A DNA stretch of 64,000 nt from Neopestalotiopsis rosae (GCA_023078685.1 JALGAS010000009.1:2480001-2544000), one strand, 5' to 3'; shown: positions 1-10,959, counted from the stretch's first letter. Numbers and translations: made by a program. Notes: generated from the letters alone by a model not told the origin.

Positions 1-319
1 TCCTCGGGGAGTCCCACCTCGATAGCGAGTTCAACTCGGTACCGACCGTATATGTTGAGCATTTTTGAGACCGAAGAGCGCGTCTCGTCAAAATCACCAT
101 TACCAAGAGACACTAGAGACGTCACGCAAACATGGAGAACAGCAACCAGGATGGTGCGGAGTCGAAGTGTAAACCGGGTCCGAAAATCGTCAAGAATTGC
201 TGCCATGAGAGGCTCGAAATCAGCTAGTCCGTATGTTTTCCGCATTGGGACTAGACAATCGAAGCGCATAGCTTCTCGGAGGAACATAAATATCATCAAA
301 TACTAAAACTTGGGAGGCA

Positions 320-1235
320 CTGACAAGCTGGCCGCAGAAGAGTATCCTAGAAGAGTATTCAAACATAGAAGAGTACCCCAGCACAGAAAAGTATTCCAAT
401 GCAGAAGAAGAGTAGCCCAGCATGGAAGAGTGCCCTGTTACAGAATATGATCCCAAGACAGTAGTGTATCTTGACAACAACTACTCCGCTTCCAACAGTC
501 TAGAACCGACATCCTTCCGGAATTCGATGATTGAATAGAACATAATGGTGGTTTCAGAGTGGGAAAATCTCGACGTAGTGTTCTGTCCTGTTTATCTAGG
601 CTACTCTTCTGTGGTGAGATACACTTCTGTGTCTCTTCTGTGGTGGGATATACTTCTGTGGTGGGACACTATTCTGTGTCTCTTCTGTGATGGATACTCT
701 TCTGTGATGGATACTCTTCTGTGATGGATACTCTTCTGTGATGGATACTCTTCTGTGATGGATACTCTTCTGTGCCAGGATAATGTTCTGTAATTGTGAT
801 GACAGCTGTCCACCTGCAAGTGTCTAATCGATATCATGCTCTTTCGTCCGCAGAGTGTACAATGCCTCTCTCTTTGAATCCGGACTATAAATGTAACAAC
901 AACCACAGAATCTTGATCTGGTCGATGCGGGTCTGATGGCCGTATTCGGCTACGATGGAGTACCGCCTTTGCTTGGAAAAATATGCATCTGTCCCTTGCA
1001 AGGTTTTATTTTGGTTTTGTCTTACTTTTTTTTTAAGAAGAAACAAAATCAGAAAATCAAAAAAACGGATGAGAAGAATTGACACGGTAGCCGATAGGAT
1101 AATTTTCTGTGTTGGGATAATCTTCTGTGTTAGGATACTGTTCTGCGTTGGTTACTGTCTGTGTTGGGACACTCTTCCATGCCTTGGATACTCTTCTGTG
1201 GTGGGATACTTTTCTATCCTACGGACAACAAGGGT
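320..1235. repeat. Minisatellite-bearing repeat element, copy R1
   Basis: A composite repeat. Its parts are minisatellite units in CACAGAAGAGTATCC orientation (about 330-475), a conserved left arm on the minus strand (about 476-590), a tandem array of five 17-bp units TGTGATGGATACTCTTC (686-770), a conserved core of about 300 bp (785-1085) ending in an A/T-rich tract, and more degenerate units (1090-1215) running into the start of a right arm (ACAACAAGGGTTATC). The same core recurs at about 23380-23740 (inverted) and 35455-35760. Left and right arms recur near 25300, 35200 and 36850, and near 5060, 25470, 34450, 35860 and 37190. I see no convincing coding sequence. Confidence 0.8.
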
Positions 1236-1859
1236 TATCTTCCGGAATTAAGCCCACATGTGTTCGGCTTGCGGGTGCTAGACCCATAGTTCGAGTCCCT
1301 TACTCATGCATCCCTTGGGAACCATGCCTGCGGGCAGCAGCTCGTACATTGGGTAGCCTGTGCAATCTTGAGGGGTTTGTGCAGGACCGAGCCGATGTTG
1401 TTTTAATGAAGATGCTGTCATTGATCGGTATTCCGTTGAGCATCTATGAGCTAACGAAACGACGACAAATACTTCAGTCCGAATGCCAGCGCTGAATGCA
1501 CCGTGATTCAAGCAAAATGACCGCGTACCTTCTGAACCATGATGGAGAGCAGAGGCGGGAAGCGGTGATAAGATCCACTTCTCAAGGAGTTTGCAGCCCT
1601 TGGCTATGTTCACTTTATGTTGGTTCTATATCCTGGCCCGTACATTGGTATGAAGTCAACCTTGTGTATGGAAACAAGTGATCCTGTACGAGTGGGTAAT
1701 GGAATGCAAGGGACAGGTGTTTTCGAATGAGCAAGGAGATACCTTCGCATACCCTTCACCAGAATCCTATACACTGTGCTGCCATAGGGGAGCCTTGGGT
1801 GAGGCCCTTTTCCCACATCGAGACCATTCTATCCATGCAATCGAATTAAACTCCTCGAA
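1236..1859. other. No supported gene
   Basis: Several short open frames lie on both strands, but none shows a recognisable domain, start context or paired introns. The stretch just precedes an NB-ARC relic, so it may be the decayed upstream part of the same gene. I could not recognise a domain in it. Confidence 0.4.
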
Positions 1860-2240
1860 CAATTAGACCGTCTAAAGCTCGCGGTGCTAGGCCTAGGCAG
1901 TCAATAGTAGGACAACAGTAGCACTGCAATTTGCTTACAGGTCGAAAGAAAGCCAGACCACTCCGTTTTTAAAGATTTCGGTGTACAGTGCATGGCTTTT
2001 GATTAGACATGTGTGGACGCTACAAGACAACAAAGACGAAGATCCTAGGAGGCTAATACGATGACATCTAGAGTCGGAAGAGAGTGGCACGTGGTTTCTC
2101 GTGGTTTCTCGTGGTTGTTTTTGTTGATGACGTAGATATCTTGTCCGGACAATCCAGCTCTGGCTCCAAATTTGATCTAGGGCCCGAAGAAGGTCCCAGG
2201 GGAAGGAGAGAACTGCGTACTCCTCTTGATCTTGTGGACT
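1860..2240 (+). pseudogene. Decayed NB-ARC (NLR) fragment
   Basis: The DNA is collinear with the P-loop and Walker B part of the NLR at 48.4-50.3 kb. The stretch around 1875-1990 matches that around 48597-48710 (shared words include GTGCTAGGCCTAGG), and 2060-2200 matches 48806-48950 (GACATCTAGAGTCGGAAGA against GACATCTGGAGTCGGAAGA). Stops and small indels break every frame, and the P-loop lysine codon region is lost. It is a dead partial copy of a related NLR. Confidence 0.6.
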
Positions 2241-2569
2241 GTGTACCTAGACTTGGCCAGGCCATACATTCTGAACGAAATAACGAAACAGCGATTAAGC
2301 CAGTGTAGGCATCTGCAGTTAAGTTGAGTAGGCCGTATCTTGTAGGAGGCCGATGGCATTTGGAGCTGGCCAGATCCTAGCAAGGGAATCTCCAAAAATA
2401 AGGCCGTGGTTTGTACGACCTGATTCGATAGCTGGACGATGTTGTGTACTTTTGCCGTTCTTGCCGATAAAAAACAAGACTTGAACTTGACACATTGTAC
2501 ATTACCTGCCACTCTATCTGCCGGGACAAACTACACTAGCTCAGCGGGATACGGTCATAACATCCGCAT

Positions 2570-2700
2570 CATCCAAATGAAATTCTTGCTGCTGTTGCCA
2601 CTCTTACCTGGCTCAAAGGGGCAAGCATTGTAGTATTCCATCCTCCATCCGGAGAGCCGGAGCTTAGACCCACATAGGCCCGGCTTGCGGGCTTAAGGCC
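2570..2700 (+). pseudogene. Relic of a dispersed coding fragment (copy 1 of 3)
   Basis: About 100-130 bp similar to 4625-4770 and 54745-54860. The shared core reads like GTTGCCACTCTTACCTGG, then AAAGGG, and continues towards GCCGGAGCTAAGGCCCAC. One frame here reads AAVATLTWLKGASIVV before stopping. The family is not recognised; the three copies are probably decayed pieces of one gene family. Confidence 0.4.
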
Positions 2701-3186
2701 CACATTTCCAGTCCTTCACGTGAGTGGGCCACATACTTGCAAGTGAGCAAACAAAATTCATAAGGCTACTGGCATTTCTGTGATTTAGTGCAGCGCCCAC
2801 ATATCATTGGGCTGCGGAAGTCAGCTTGTCCGGCGATGGTCAACGTACTGGCTCGAACATTTGGCAGCTGAGCACAGCTCTTGAAACGAAAGGTCCAAGT
2901 TTCCATAAATAAAGATTCCATAAACATAAGAAACTGCCATTCTAGGTCTTGAAGTAGATCGCCCGGCTCTATGATTCACTCTGGAGGCTACAGACATGTC
3001 CCAAACCAAGGTCAAAACTTGTTCATAAAGTCATTTCCTATCACAGATTTCAGACGCAGTATCTCGCTTCCGCCCATCTGAACTTCATGTTCCGCAACCT
3101 ATTGCTGTACAACCATATAGTCGACCCTTTCCTGGCCAAGTAACCATATTCACATTCAAAGCTCCCAAATGTACTGCCCGACTGTC

Positions 3187-3739
3187 CTACGCCAGGAGCA
3201 TACCGAAGAACAGGCGCGATATGATCGATTTGGTACTTGTCTTAGCTGTTGGAGCCGGTTCCGCGTCTTCGGGACTCTCATTGCCCGCTGCCCAGCCTTC
3301 CGGGCCAGTCTCCATATCTGGTGCCGGATCTGCGGCGGCTATTGTTTTTGCAGATGAATACTGGCTCGCGTGACGAACACGTTGGGCTGGAAACGTCCTA
3401 TCTACCACTGTCTCCGTAGGCTTGGCATCACAAGTGATTGATGTCTTCTCAGCAACTGTGGAGGCTTTCCGGCGATCTCTCTGGAGAGCTAATACAACCT
3501 GCGGATGTTAGCATTTGTACTTCAATTTGAAGCAGTGGCTTATGATTACAAACCAGTCTGTTCAAATCTGGTAATTTCTCTCCTTCGGGAAGGTATACCC
3601 TTGCTTCCTTCCGACCAGTAATGGCATTGTAGTAGACGGCGAAGCTGAAGACATTGCCCTTTTTGCCGAGGTCAGCTGCCTTCCGTAGGACCGATGGGCC
3701 GCTTCTGCGCATTTTGGTCTTCTGTTGTTTTGTATGCAT
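3187..3739 (-). CDS. MADS-box-like DNA-binding protein (paralogue A)
   Basis: Predicted 165 aa from two exons (3554-3739 and 3187-3498). The 55-bp intron uses a GTTTGT donor and a CCGCAG acceptor. The N-terminal ~60 residues (MHTKQQK, RRSGPSVLRKAADLGKK, then alternating hydrophobic residues and PEGEKLPDLN) resemble a degenerate SRF/MADS box: a basic helix followed by a beta-rich segment. The C-terminal part is acidic and low complexity with a terminal hydrophobic patch. A longer paralogue with exactly the same first-exon length (186 bp) and intron position lies at 5789-6675 on the other strand. The start is chosen at the conserved MHTKQQK; the open frame extends upstream with no similarity to the paralogue. 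MADS assignment rests on pattern only, and a DNA-binding regulatory role is inference. Confidence 0.6.
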
Positions 3740-4624
3740 GTTGGGTGGTTGATTAGGACAGGAGCAGGCAGTGTAATACAAAAGGTTGAAGAGTATGGCT
3801 TTCAATATTTTGATTTCTGCAATGTAAAATAACACACCTTAGCTGCGAAGAGACAGAACAGGACATTGCTGCTCGATTCGAGCGAGGGACAGCTATGGGC
3901 TATTATAGGTCCAGATCACGTATCATGTCTCATCTAGTATAAGTATCAGTCCAGCCCTTGCAATCCCCGTGAGCCCAAGATATGTTTTGTTCGTGGAATG
4001 GGATCTACGACCCACAAGGGGAGAAAGTCCCAACACGCCAACGGCGGTGATGGAAGACAAACATCCTCAAACGCCAGTCAAAGACATGGACTGTGGACCT
4101 AAAATCCGCAAGCCGAAGATATGTGGGCCTAAGCCCGGCGTTCTGGACGTAGACCGTGCCATCTACAATGCTTGCCCCTTTGGACCGGGACTTGTAACTT
4201 GCCACATCAGGTGGGTATCGGCGATGCGCATGGTAATTTGATTGCCCACAGATATTATCATGAGACGCGTATTGCCTTACCAAGCTTTTCAAATTAATGG
4301 CAAGAGATGATCCAAACCAACCACATGCATGCGCGCGCGCTACTATAGTAATTCAATCGCTGCAGCTTAGGCTAGGATTGCCATTCAATAGACGGAATGG
4401 AGCAGGAGATGGCCTGCCACTGTCAACTGTCGACTGCTTAATCTTCTAGCTACAGATTTAGGAAACGAGTGAGTTGGGGCTTAGCCAACAGCTTAGCTTG
4501 TCTTGTTGATTCATCTTGGCCATGCTATGCCTACGCTGCAGCTAAGGCATGTCGTCAGGCCATCACTTTTCTGCCTGGTTCAATCGAAAGCGGTACACTG
4601 GCGTATCGGAATACGGGCATAAGA

Positions 4625-4770
4625 CTCGCATCGGCCAGATCTTCCCCGTCGCTGTAGCCACTCTTACCTAGTCCAAAGCGACGATCACCGTAGACTCCGT
4701 AGACTACGTACTATGTACTACGTCCAGAAAGCCGGAGCTAAGGCCCACAATATCTTTGGGCTGCTGCGTA
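4625..4770 (+). pseudogene. Relic of a dispersed coding fragment (copy 2 of 3)
   Basis: Similar to 2570-2700 and especially to 54745-54860 (shared CAGAAAGCCGGAGCTAAGG and TATCTTTGGGCTGC). An in-frame stop interrupts the matching frame. Family unknown. Confidence 0.45.
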
Positions 4771-4956
4771 TTGACGCATATGACTCTTGCCAGGAATGTT
4801 TGTCGTAGCTCATCATGACCGTGTGGATGTGCCTCTTTTCCCAGATCACCTGTCTTGGAAGTATTGTAAAGCGGATGGACCTTCAATACCCAGCGCAGTC
4901 GTCGATTTACGGGTCGTGATCTAGAAAGATCTTGCAGCACATGTGTTCCAAGCTCT

Positions 4957-5155
4957 AGCTTTGAGGCTGTGCTCATTATTCTATAGACGCTGGGATACTC
5001 TTCTGTGTCTTGGATACTCTTCTGTGCTGGGAAACTCTTCTACGATACTCTTCTGTCTTGCAGACAACAGGGGTTATGTTACGGAATTGTATGTATGTCG
5101 TGGAGCTCCCCTGGCATTCCTGCTTCTAGTGTACCAAAGTGTCGGGACATAACTA
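4957..5155 (+). repeat. Minisatellite element, right-end copy
   Basis: Two to three degenerate units (GGATACTCTTCTGTG) followed by the conserved right arm: GACAACAGGGGTTATG, then GTCGTGGAGCTCCCCTGG, ending at GTCGGGACATAAC. The right arm is shared with 25470-25562, 34450-34600, 35860-35975 and 37186-37320. The leader CTTTGAGGCTGTGCT before the units is shared with about 30068. Confidence 0.75.
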
Positions 5156-5788
5156 CCGTTTGCCGATTCACAGGTACAGTAGCTATCCACTATGACGCGG
5201 GACGCGCCCTGGAATCTCAAATACGGACTTCATCCGTGTATTGTGAATCAAATCCCCTGGGCCCTAGCTTCGAATTTCCGGATCCTCATTGTGTATTTTG
5301 GCGTACTGTAGTAAAGGCGCAAAGCCAACAAGGATCCAGAACCGTGTCGATGTGGATCTTACGACCGAGCTCCGCTGCGCGTGTGTACCGGATCCCATTA
5401 ACTACTTTCGCCGTTATCATCTGTCCTAGAGCAGCATGGAACTGTACATGACTTGGAGTGTTCGCGTGGAGATTATCTCCGGCTCCCGTCCAAGTTACAG
5501 AAAGCACTGAATGGATACAGAAATCAATTTCGTAGACAGTTGTCTCCAAAGCGCCGATCTCGTATTGCAAGGGTCAAATTGATACCCCGACCAAATGATA
5601 CATGAAATATGCTCTTGATATATAATCGTTCATGGCTGCTCTTTCCTCGACTTTTTTTCTTGTCCCTATCCTCGTCCTTGCCGTGTACTATTCCATGTTT
5701 CAGTAATATGATTACTGAAAGTACGTAACGCTTCTTTGCTTGTTACATATCTTGCACTTCCTGTCCTCGCTGTGCCCAAACACACAAC
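5156..5788. other. Intergenic, no supported gene
   Basis: Open frames exist on both strands but none carries a recognisable domain or consistent splice signals. The last ~100 bp presumably hold the promoter of the MADS-like gene at 5789. No repeat recognised. Confidence 0.4.
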
Positions 5789-6675
5789 ATGCATACAAAG
5801 CAGCAAAAGGTTAAACTGTGCAGGAGCGGTCCATCGCTTCTGCGTAAGACACAGGCTCTCGGCGAAAAGGCTGATGTCTTCAGTCTTGCTGTGTATTACA
5901 ACGTCACCTGCGATAGGATGGAGGTCATGGTACATCTTCCTGAGGGGGAGAAATTGCCAGATTTAAACAGCCTGGTTCGTAGTCGTTAGCCGTCATGATA
6001 CATTGGCATATCAGTGCTAATGCCAGTAGGTCGCAAAGGTGCTTCAGCGCCAGCGTCAAAAAGCTTATGGTCGAGCGCGCCCCACTCCCAAAATACCCGA
6101 TTTGGGGTCTTCACAAGGAGGCACTGATGCTGCCGGCACGCACCAGCAACGAATCCTTCCTCGACCGAGCTATCGCGGGGAGACAGTCAGCGATCAGGAT
6201 AACGGCAACCAGGGTGGAGACATTGCATCACAACATTCCTTATCACCCAGCTCAGTTCACACCGGTAGGCGCAACCCCAACCACAGTATGTGCTGTCTAA
6301 GATTAGGTTTGGTGATGAGACCAACAACAGGGCTGATTTGACCTTATAGACACAGTAGGGAGCTCAGATGATGAAAACCAACTCCTTATGAGCTCTAGGC
6401 GCAGCAAAGCGACCGGGGCAGATGCAGAGGACGATTTGGTGTACTATCGGACAAAGGGGCAAAGTAATATAAGCGCTGAAGCACAATCGCGTGAAGCGGC
6501 CAAGGCAGCGTCAGTACAGCATCGTGGCGGCCAAACTCATAAATTGGGTAAGAGAATTGGTGCGCACCCAAGGCAGCTCAACAGAAGATTTCTGGCTACT
6601 AGAATCTTGCGGCTGCTGAAGAAGATGCCAACGAGACCAGATAGATGCAAACCTACAATAGTTGGCGCTGACTAA
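5789..6675 (+). CDS. MADS-box-like DNA-binding protein (paralogue B)
   Basis: Predicted 255 aa from three exons (5789-5974, 6030-6285, 6350-6675). Intron 1 has a GTTCGT donor and TAG acceptor at the same codon as the intron in paralogue A. Intron 2 is GTATGT to TATAG. Total exon length divides by three and the frame stays open. The first ~60 residues (MHTKQQK, SGPSLLRKTQALGEKADVF, LPEGEKLPDLN) match paralogue A and resemble a divergent MADS box. The rest is polar, rich in Q, R, S and G, and ends in a basic segment (RRFLATRILRLLKK). Paralogue A has no counterpart of exon 3. The two genes point away from each other across ~2 kb of repeat-rich DNA, consistent with an inverted duplication followed by tail divergence. 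The function is inferred from the N-terminus only. Confidence 0.62.
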
Positions 6676-6893
6676 ACACATCTTCTATTACTATTGATGT
6701 CAACCAAATCGTTGGAACCGAAAGTGATTGCACGTCTTATCGAATCCACAGGACTCTCAAGCCTGGTGAGCACCCAGGGCTCCCATTCAATACAATCAAG
6801 TCTTGTGAATGCTAGGGCGACAATATCTTACAGAGATGTGTATTGAGACATAGCGCGGCCGTTCGTACTCCATCACACAAGTCGACTTTCATT

Positions 6894-7290
6894 TTAATGT
6901 AGTCGCATCGCTTCCAGTCTCTCAACCACATTTCGCAACTTGACGCAGGTGATCTCCAGACTCTCGAGTGCATCTTTCATCATCTCCAAATCATCCATGG
7001 CATCAGTGCTTTCTTCAACAGAGGAAAGGCTTTCGCCATCGCCGCTGTCCTCCGAAACGGACGTCTCCGTGTCATCGGCAACGAAATCTGCGAGGCTTTC
7101 GCCATCGTCGGAGCCGTCTGTAGATCTTTCTGACGGGTCTGAATCGTCTGTAGCGTCGATATACTCTTCGACTCCTCGGCGATATGTCAGTTAGGCTCAA
7201 TCATAGCATTTCGAAGAAGTCACCTCTGAACGCACTGTATGCCGGAACAGAGTCGGTCCTCGTAAAGTGCAATGGATCGATACCAGGCAT
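6894..7290 (-). CDS. Small acidic protein with C-terminal coiled-coil-like helix
   Basis: Predicted 115 aa from two exons (7224-7290 and 6894-7174) with a 49-bp intron (GTGACT to GCCGAG, branch-like CTAAC). The middle is strongly acidic and serine-rich (DDSDPS, SDDGES, SEDSGDGES). The last ~35 residues have hydrophobic spacing typical of a helix (DLEMMKDALESLEI, LRNVVERLEAM). The plus-strand frame over the same DNA is serine-only low complexity and is its shadow. The frame is open upstream of the chosen ATG back to a TAG, so another 5' exon is possible. Family unknown; it lies tail to tail with the MADS-like gene. Confidence 0.45.
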
Positions 7291-7628
7291 CGTGTCAATG
7301 CTCGGGGATGTCTTGCCTTGATGATTGAAGAGAGGCAGTGGTATGTGAAGAAAACTCCGGATCAAAGAGATCTAGCATTTATGTAATGCTATAGCGACCT
7401 ATTTGAACTCTGAATTAAAACATCCTGATTCAGCTCTGTATACTTAACACATAAAACCAGCACAATACATCCTTCCAGTTTTAGCTCGCTCCACTTCTCT
7501 ATTTTCGGTTTCTCCCAAGTTATGTCCTTCCAGAAGTGAATCTACTTTGACCCTTGTGGTATTAATAGCGCTCGGGTCAAACCTCATACTCGTGTCCTGC
7601 TCATGCCATATACAAGATATATTAGACG

Positions 7629-7644
7629 TACTGTATGTACAGTA
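7629..7644. promoter_or_regulatory. Inverted repeat TACTGTA / TACAGTA
   Basis: Two 7-bp arms separated by TG, 10-25 bp upstream of the chosen ATG of the REEP-like gene. The same arms form perfect palindromes upstream of the ferric reductase gene at 45903 and 46031. A regulatory role is inference. Confidence 0.3.
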
Positions 7645-7653
7645 CCTACCACG

Positions 7654-8142
7654 ATGTTTGGAACTCTGCTGAATGGAATCGGCTCGATACTCTGTCTTTC
7701 TTATCACCTTATCTCCACGTTCAGAGCGCTCAAAACGTCCAATCCTACACAACTCAAAAAATGTCTCACGTACTGGTCGGTCCTCTCGACTATTTTGTCC
7801 CTTGAATCGCTCTTTCAATCAGTGTTGAATTTCATCCCTTTGTATGGCCTCCTGCGCGCTGTCCTTATGATCTCATTGCTCCTCGCCGGGCCATCGGGCC
7901 ACGAGCATTTATTCGAAATGGTTTCGCAGCCATGGGTCAAGGTTCAAGAAGGCAACAACGACACCATCACTCGCCTGCTTGACTTGGGTATCAGAGCCAT
8001 GAGCTCGGTCCCCTCGAAGCGGCTTCTTACGACGTTCGCAGCCGCGTGGTCATCTAGGCCGCGAAGAAGGCGCAGTAGCCATGTGTCAATCCAGGATTGT
8101 CATGCTCAGGTTTCGGATTCCAGCATCCTCAAGTTGCTGTAA
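7654..8142 (+). CDS. REEP/HVA22 (TB2/DP1) family ER membrane protein
   Basis: Predicted 162 aa, single exon, starting at MFGTLLNG. An earlier ATG at 7603 would add 17 residues unlike the family. The family pattern is clear: an N-terminal hydrophobic hairpin (GIGSILCLSYHLISTFRAL), the hallmark LKKCLTYWSVLSTILSLES, then IPLYGLLRAVLMISLLL and GHEHLFEMVSQPW. Such proteins (Yop1, REEP5, HVA22) shape tubular endoplasmic reticulum with reticulon-like membrane hairpins. The C-terminus is short, basic and probably cytosolic (SSRPRRRRSS). Usual length is 150-200 aa, so it looks complete. No partner gene nearby suggests a pathway. Confidence 0.8.
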   Translation: MFGTLLNGIGSILCLSYHLISTFRALKTSNPTQLKKCLTYWSVLSTILSLESLFQSVLNFIPLYGLLRAVLMISLLLAGPSGHEHLFEMVSQPWVKVQEGNNDTITRLLDLGIRAMSSVPSKRLLTTFAAAWSSRPRRRRSSHVSIQDCHAQVSDSSILKLL

Positions 8143-8785
8143 AGGAAAGGTCACGTCAGTCTACGGCACACCGGAACGGAAATTCCCATGTGTAATTATG
8201 TTGACATGGGCAATATTTGCCCAGATTCAGCCGGAGGTCTTTGAGGAGGTTAGTATGAAAAATCAAGAAGGCTGGCTCTCGAGGAAGCAATCTGAAGGCA
8301 CATGAATCATGGATCTAGATATCCTGGCTTTGTATTTTGAATTGCAATCGATGACTTGGATGTAGCAAGCTGCCCTCAGACCTCACAATCTTCTGAATGT
8401 GCATTGACATGCCGCCTTCGAGTGTCGCCCAATCAGCTGCAATTGGGCGCATTGGATGGGTGAAGACGACACGCAATGCTTAGATATGGATCATATAACA
8501 TGGGCAAGTACCATTATCAATATTCCTTGACGTTTCGGCGCTTGCGAGCCCCCTCCTGCAAATCAAGAAGTTGAGGTCTTACGGGATAAAGAAAGTTATA
8601 GTCGGTCTGGGACTTACTTTGGGATAGCATTCCGAAGCTAACTCTTGATGATGGCACCGAGACTTCTTGTACATTGTTGATGGAGAATAAATTTCCTTCG
8701 TATACTCGCCAAACCTCTATTTCCAATGTAGCTCTCATGGATGGAATGGTATATGTGACAATTTAAGCCTTTTGAGCGACTAATT
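8143..8785. other. Intergenic; one weak minus-strand open frame
   Basis: A 73-codon minus-strand frame (8517-8738) contains a GTAAGT donor and TTTGCAG acceptor and could be two small exons. It has no recognisable domain and no good start context. Nothing else stands out. Confidence 0.3.
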
Positions 8786-9707
8786 TTAGCTATCAACTAC
8801 AACCGTAGAGTATATTGTGATGAGCTCCGTAGCTGTTAGGGAATAACTTCCGCACTGTCGGTTCGACATCGCCATGCCATTGAACACTAGCCCACTGTTC
8901 TCGCTTCTCGAGCAAGTGTCCAAAAGACCTTTGAATGCGACTGTACAAGTTTCATCGCAGTCTCCACCATTCAAATACCTTTCGAATGTCATTGTCACCG
9001 TCGCGCCCAGATTGATCTCCGGATTGATATCCGTACCACCCAAAGTCAAGGTTTGGTTTTGAGTAAAGTCTAATCCTCTGTTCTCGCAGAATTCGCTCAT
9101 AAATTGCAATGCGATAAGTTTGGGGACTTCGCCGGAAGTGAATGGTCTACATGTGATTGAAGGTAACGGAGATATTTCAGTGATAGTAGTGGAAGGGCCG
9201 ACTTGAGCGCTCGCAGACGTTGCTAAGCAGTCCACATATGGTTGACAGGGTATACCACCCTGCAAGCTGGTCTTTTGGATGGTGGTTATATTTCCCATGG
9301 CGGTGGTAGATGTATCAGAGATCTCATAGAATGTTGTAGCGTTGGTGCTTGATGTCTTCGTTATCAATTGTACAGAATTCATGGGCGTTGTGGTTGGAAC
9401 ACAACAGACGGTCTCCGCAGACATGACGTGGCTTGTCTCGTTCGCATAAGGGTAATAATAGGCTGCATGACTTTTGTTAGCTTGGGGCAATATCTTTTAG
9501 AGAGAACCTGGGTGCGACTTCACCTGAATCACCCACATCGCTTGAGCTCCTGATATCGGTATTATCCCCTGGCGCATCCAACTCGCAGCAAATTTTGCAA
9601 ACACGCTTAATGCGGTCATGGTAGGTGCCGTGAATCGCTGCACCGCATGGAAAGATAAGGCTTGTTCCTCCAAGAAAGAGGAGTCTCAAAAAGTTAACAA
9701 ATGTCAT
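8786..9707 (-). CDS. Secreted cysteine-containing protein, unknown family
   Basis: Predicted 286 aa from two exons (9524-9707 and 8786-9462). The 61-bp intron runs from GTGAAG to GCAG with branch-like GCTAAC, and exon lengths sum to a multiple of three. The start at MTFVNFLRLLFLGG gives a signal peptide (hydrophobic stretch to about residue 24, then GAAIHG). The mature part is Ser/Thr-rich with several NxT/S sites. The C-terminal ~120 residues hold paired cysteines: CRPF, EFCENRG, DCDETC, LLDTCSRS, RQCGSYS. The spacing recalls the tail found after catalytic domains of some fungal killer-toxin-like GH18 chitinases, but no catalytic domain is present. It could be a free-standing relative of that tail or an unrelated extracellular protein. 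Function unknown. Confidence 0.55.
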
Positions 9708-9807
9708 GACTTTGGCTTTGCTGATCGTGGTGTGGATAGAAAGACTCAAATCGCCGCTTGGGATGAAAATATTATGCACTATTTCACAGTGGAAGTCTAG
9801 ATCCATT

Positions 9808-10361
9808 TTAGCACTCTACTTTATCTCGCAATTTTTTCCCCCGTTCTTGTACAGCGTGTAATTTAACTCAGGTCTTCCGGATTCAGCCGTGGAGTCAATG
9901 ACTTCAATGGGTCGCGCGGAGTCTATTTTGGATCATGAGCATGATCAGGTCCAGCTCCAAAATCCACCCCCATGAGATACTATACCAGGTATCTCATCAT
10001 CTATGCCTTATGGAACTTTTGAAGCCTCTACAAACACCAACATGTATGCTACCATGGCTGTCTGGGCCTAGTGATTGATCACACATATCACCTTGCTACC
10101 TTTTCCACAGGGCTCTCATCATAACAGCGTCCGTTTCACATCTAGCTTCTTAAAGATTTCGCTTTCGAATGAATGCGAACGTGATAGATGGGGTAGTCAC
10201 ACAAGCAGGCAAAAATGAGAAAACGGGGAGAAAGAATGAAAGAAGCACATCTTTTTCTTCTTGTTTGATCGAATCTCTAATCGTTCCAGGGATTCCAAAG
10301 TTTCATTACCCATCCGCTGCGTACAATGCTGTGCTGCTGTAAAGTCTTAGAATATGGTCTC
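9808..10361. other. Intergenic with a duplicated ~130-bp block
   Basis: No gene supported. Positions about 9893-10045 are similar to about 32028-32165, just upstream of the gene at 32254. Shared words include GGAGTCTATTTTGGATCATGA and GCCTCTACA. There the block is promoter-proximal; here no plus-strand gene follows. Confidence 0.45.
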
Positions 10362-10853
10362 TCACACCTGCTCTATCTCATCGAAAGGATACTCTTCGAC
10401 ATCAGCTACCAACTCATCTTCCGCCTTCCGCTTCAACCCCTTTCTCGTCCTGCATTGGTCTCCGTACATCCCTTGTAAAGCCTCCGGACCTGTGTGGACG
10501 TGCGTCACAGAAAGACTTGTTGGACCGGGCGCATCGTTGGGACCGCTATCACAGGGTGCCAAGGTCTGGAAATGCGATCCAATGCTCTGGGGCATCGGCG
10601 TGTGTGACCCGCTAAGCATGGCATTTAGACGCTCGATTTCAAGTCCCTGACGTATTTCAGACTCGCGCAGGTCTTCGACTTCTTTGATTAGGCGTTCTGT
10701 GTCGTGTTGACGTTGTTGGTTCTCTTGCTGCAGACTACTTATATATGTCTGCAATTGGTGCAAGGAGCGGGCAAGCTCTTGAAGAGCGCTGTAGAAAACT
10801 GTGACGGGAAGCATAAGAAGAGGAGCGGGACGCGCACGGGTATGATCCGCCAT
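10362..10853 (-). CDS. Coiled-coil protein with basic/acidic tail
   Basis: Single-exon frame of 163 aa starting MADHTRARPAP. Residues ~25-80 have heptad-like leucines (LARSLHQLQTYISSLQQEN, LIKEVEDLRESE, LEIERLNAML), predicting a coiled coil. Towards the C-terminus it has a nuclear-localisation-like RKGLKRKAEDE followed by the acidic VEEYPFDEI. A stop closes the frame at 10362. A ~75-bp piece of its 3' end is duplicated at 38328-38405. The protein may be dimeric and nuclear (inference); no family recognised. Missing 5' exons are possible. Confidence 0.5.
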   Translation of the reverse strand: MADHTRARPAPLLMLPVTVFYSALQELARSLHQLQTYISSLQQENQQRQHDTERLIKEVEDLRESEIRQGLEIERLNAMLSGSHTPMPQSIGSHFQTLAPCDSGPNDAPGPTSLSVTHVHTGPEALQGMYGDQCRTRKGLKRKAEDELVADVEEYPFDEIEQV

Positions 10854-10959
10854 GATTGTATCAAAATTTGTCCCCGTGAGTTCGAATAAAAACCTTTTAC
10901 TTGATCAATGTCAAGATATCGAGTGGAACGGTCCATGAATTTATCTCTATTAAGAGATT

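Noticed and set aside
686..770. Regular short direct repeats resembling a CRISPR array
   Set aside because: Units are 17-18 bp, contiguous and without unique spacers; the genome is eukaryotic. They are minisatellites.
1275..1310. TTCGAGTCCC word suggesting a tRNA T-arm
   Set aside because: No matching acceptor stem, D-arm or anticodon arm could be folded around it; no other tRNA was found.
6940..7194. 84-codon serine-rich plus-strand frame
   Set aside because: The minus strand gives a better-formed acidic, helical protein with an intron; the plus frame is its complement.
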